From positions 1-22,197 of the IMG/VR virus record IMGVR_UViG_3300042373_000178: a stretch of DNA of 22,197 nucleotides. One strand, written 5' to 3'. The stretch is from a virus. The translations under genes and the position numbers were made by a program. The notes below the pieces were generated by a model. That model did no database searches. It saw only the letters and a list, made by a program, of their open reading frames with translations, and had not been told where the DNA came from. Below, piece after piece: positions 21,995-22,197 of this stretch. The first letter of the stretch is position 1; every line of letters begins with the position of its first letter.

Positions 21995-22021
21995 CGTGAA
22001 ACATATTGTGTAGTCATTACA
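21995..22021. repeat. 27-bp direct repeat, copy 2 (operator candidate)
   Basis: This second copy begins 46 bases after copy 1 and covers the candidate -10 box and spacer of the leftward promoter. Inside it TGTA-GTCAT-TACA is a short inverted repeat; copy 1 keeps it as TGTA-GTCAT-TGCA. Binding here would be expected to block leftward transcription. Confidence 0.85.
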
Positions 22022-22028
22022 TGGACAA
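22000..22028 (-). promoter_or_regulatory. Candidate leftward promoter for the minus operon
   Basis: Read on the minus strand, TTGTCC (22028-22023) and TATGTT (22005-22000) stand 17 bases apart, each matching four of six consensus bases of a sigma70-type promoter. Transcription would start near 21993, giving a leader of about 60 bases before ATG 21934. The match is only moderate. Confidence 0.45.
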
Positions 22029-22050
22029 TGCAACACCTATTTGTTTGTGT

Positions 22051-22079
22051 TTGGAATTAACAACAATGTTAAGTAAAAT
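22051..22079 (+). promoter_or_regulatory. Candidate rightward promoter for the regulator gene, possibly leaderless
   Basis: TTGGAA (22051-22056) and TAAAAT (22074-22079) are spaced by exactly 17 bases. The -10 box matches five of six consensus bases. The expected start point, about seven bases downstream, is base 22086, the A of the start codon. This predicts a leaderless message, as known for lambda cI transcribed from its maintenance promoter. Confidence 0.55.
22057..22072. promoter_or_regulatory. Palindrome in the rightward promoter spacer (operator candidate)
   Basis: TTAACA (22057-22062) and TGTTAA (22067-22072) form a perfect inverted repeat around ACAA. It fills nearly the whole spacer between the -35 and -10 boxes, a typical place for an autoregulatory repressor site. 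Confidence 0.6.
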
Positions 22080-22085
22080 GCTGGC

Positions 22086-22197
22086 ATGACATCTGTTCAC
22101 GACATCCGCACCTTGGCCAAGCAGCACGGCATCAGCATGAAGGCCGTGTGCATCGAAGCCCAAATACAACAGCCCCAAGTCAGCAGGTGGCTGAGTG
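22086..22197 (+). CDS. Helix-turn-helix regulator, XRE/Cro-like, N-terminal part
   Basis: The gene is cut by the window end; 37 codons are visible. The sequence MTSVHDIRTLAKQHGISMKA followed by AVCIEAQIQQPQVSRWLS reads as a helix-turn-helix: a first helix, a turn at HGISMKA, then a recognition helix with QPQVSRWLS. This is the usual layout of small phage repressor or Cro-like proteins. It is transcribed away from the minus operon. There is no Shine-Dalgarno sequence, which agrees with the leaderless promoter proposed just upstream. Whether it is a repressor of the operon is inference from the divergent arrangement. Confidence 0.7.
   Translation, partial: MTSVHDIRTLAKQHGISMKAVCIEAQIQQPQVSRWLS

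Larger units (their letters stand above)
21935..22085. other. Divergent intergenic control region
   Basis: This 151-base stretch is the largest non-coding gap in the window. It holds two 27-bp direct repeats, a weak ACGG-CGAA-CCGT hairpin (21986-21997), a candidate promoter in each direction and a spacer palindrome. No gene with a credible start was found in it. Confidence 0.85.

Noticed and set aside
21949-22021. Direct repeats as replication iterons or attachment site
   Set aside because: Only two copies, no AT-rich unwinding tract and no integrase gene nearby; a regulatory role fits better, though copies elsewhere in the genome cannot be excluded.
22078-22089. Three-codon leader frame ATG CTG GCA TGA overlapping the regulator start as ATGA
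   Set aside because: If transcription starts at the regulator ATG, as the promoter suggests, this mini-frame is not transcribed. It would be of interest only if the message starts further upstream.
1-22197. tRNA or other structured RNA genes, insertion sequences
   Set aside because: No cloverleaf-like segment, transposase or terminal inverted repeats were seen; the non-coding space is too small outside 21935-22085.

Overview
The window is a dense stretch of a tailed-phage genome (free phage or prophage), most likely a short-tailed, podovirus-like one. The main evidence is a SU10-type major capsid protein fragment and a SU10-type adaptor, with a nozzle-like beta-propeller protein and a run of large Ala/Gly/Gln-rich internal (ejection-type) virion proteins. 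No tape measure, tail tube or sheath gene is visible. Codon choice, moderately high GC by eye and the style of the small early genes suggest a betaproteobacterial (Burkholderiales, perhaps freshwater) host. That host call is inference from appearance only.

Layout. Bases 1-18376 are one plus-strand late block with almost no non-coding DNA. It runs: capsid C-terminus, a terminator, a small conserved protein, a glycosyltransferase and the adaptor (1-2067); tail fibre and receptor-binding type proteins with a tail assembly chaperone (2077-6565); a lysis module of four small membrane proteins, a GH108 endolysin and a 3TM holin (6569-8880); a jelly-roll-like protein, the nozzle-like protein and a small GNAT-like protein (8899-11401); a three-repeat virion protein and four large putative internal virion proteins (11411-18376). 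The block ends in a strong hairpin at 18391-18427.

Bases 18297-21934 are a minus-strand operon of nine genes read right to left. Six of its eight junctions are four-base ATGA stop/start overlaps, and the other two are overlaps of 11 to 20 bases. It encodes a 47-residue membrane peptide, an 89-residue protein, a 34-residue four-cysteine protein, two small proteins, a 659-residue cytosine-C5 DNA methyltransferase with an unusually long repeat-rich insert, a 66-residue protein, a winged-helix-like protein and a 62-residue helical protein that converges on the late block. A tenth reading frame, 139 codons, lies wholly inside the methyltransferase gene in the +1 frame and looks like a real phage protein family.

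Bases 21935-22085 are a divergent control region. They hold two 27-bp direct repeats, a candidate promoter for each direction and a perfect 6-bp-arm palindrome inside the rightward promoter spacer. The rightward gene, cut by the window end, starts like an XRE/Cro-type helix-turn-helix regulator and may be transcribed without a leader. This resembles a phage regulatory switch, but no integrase or attachment site is visible, so lysogeny cannot be claimed.

The strongest leads for new biology are the gene nested in the methyltransferase, the methyltransferase repeat insert, the miniature genes in the coupled operon and the compact switch region.
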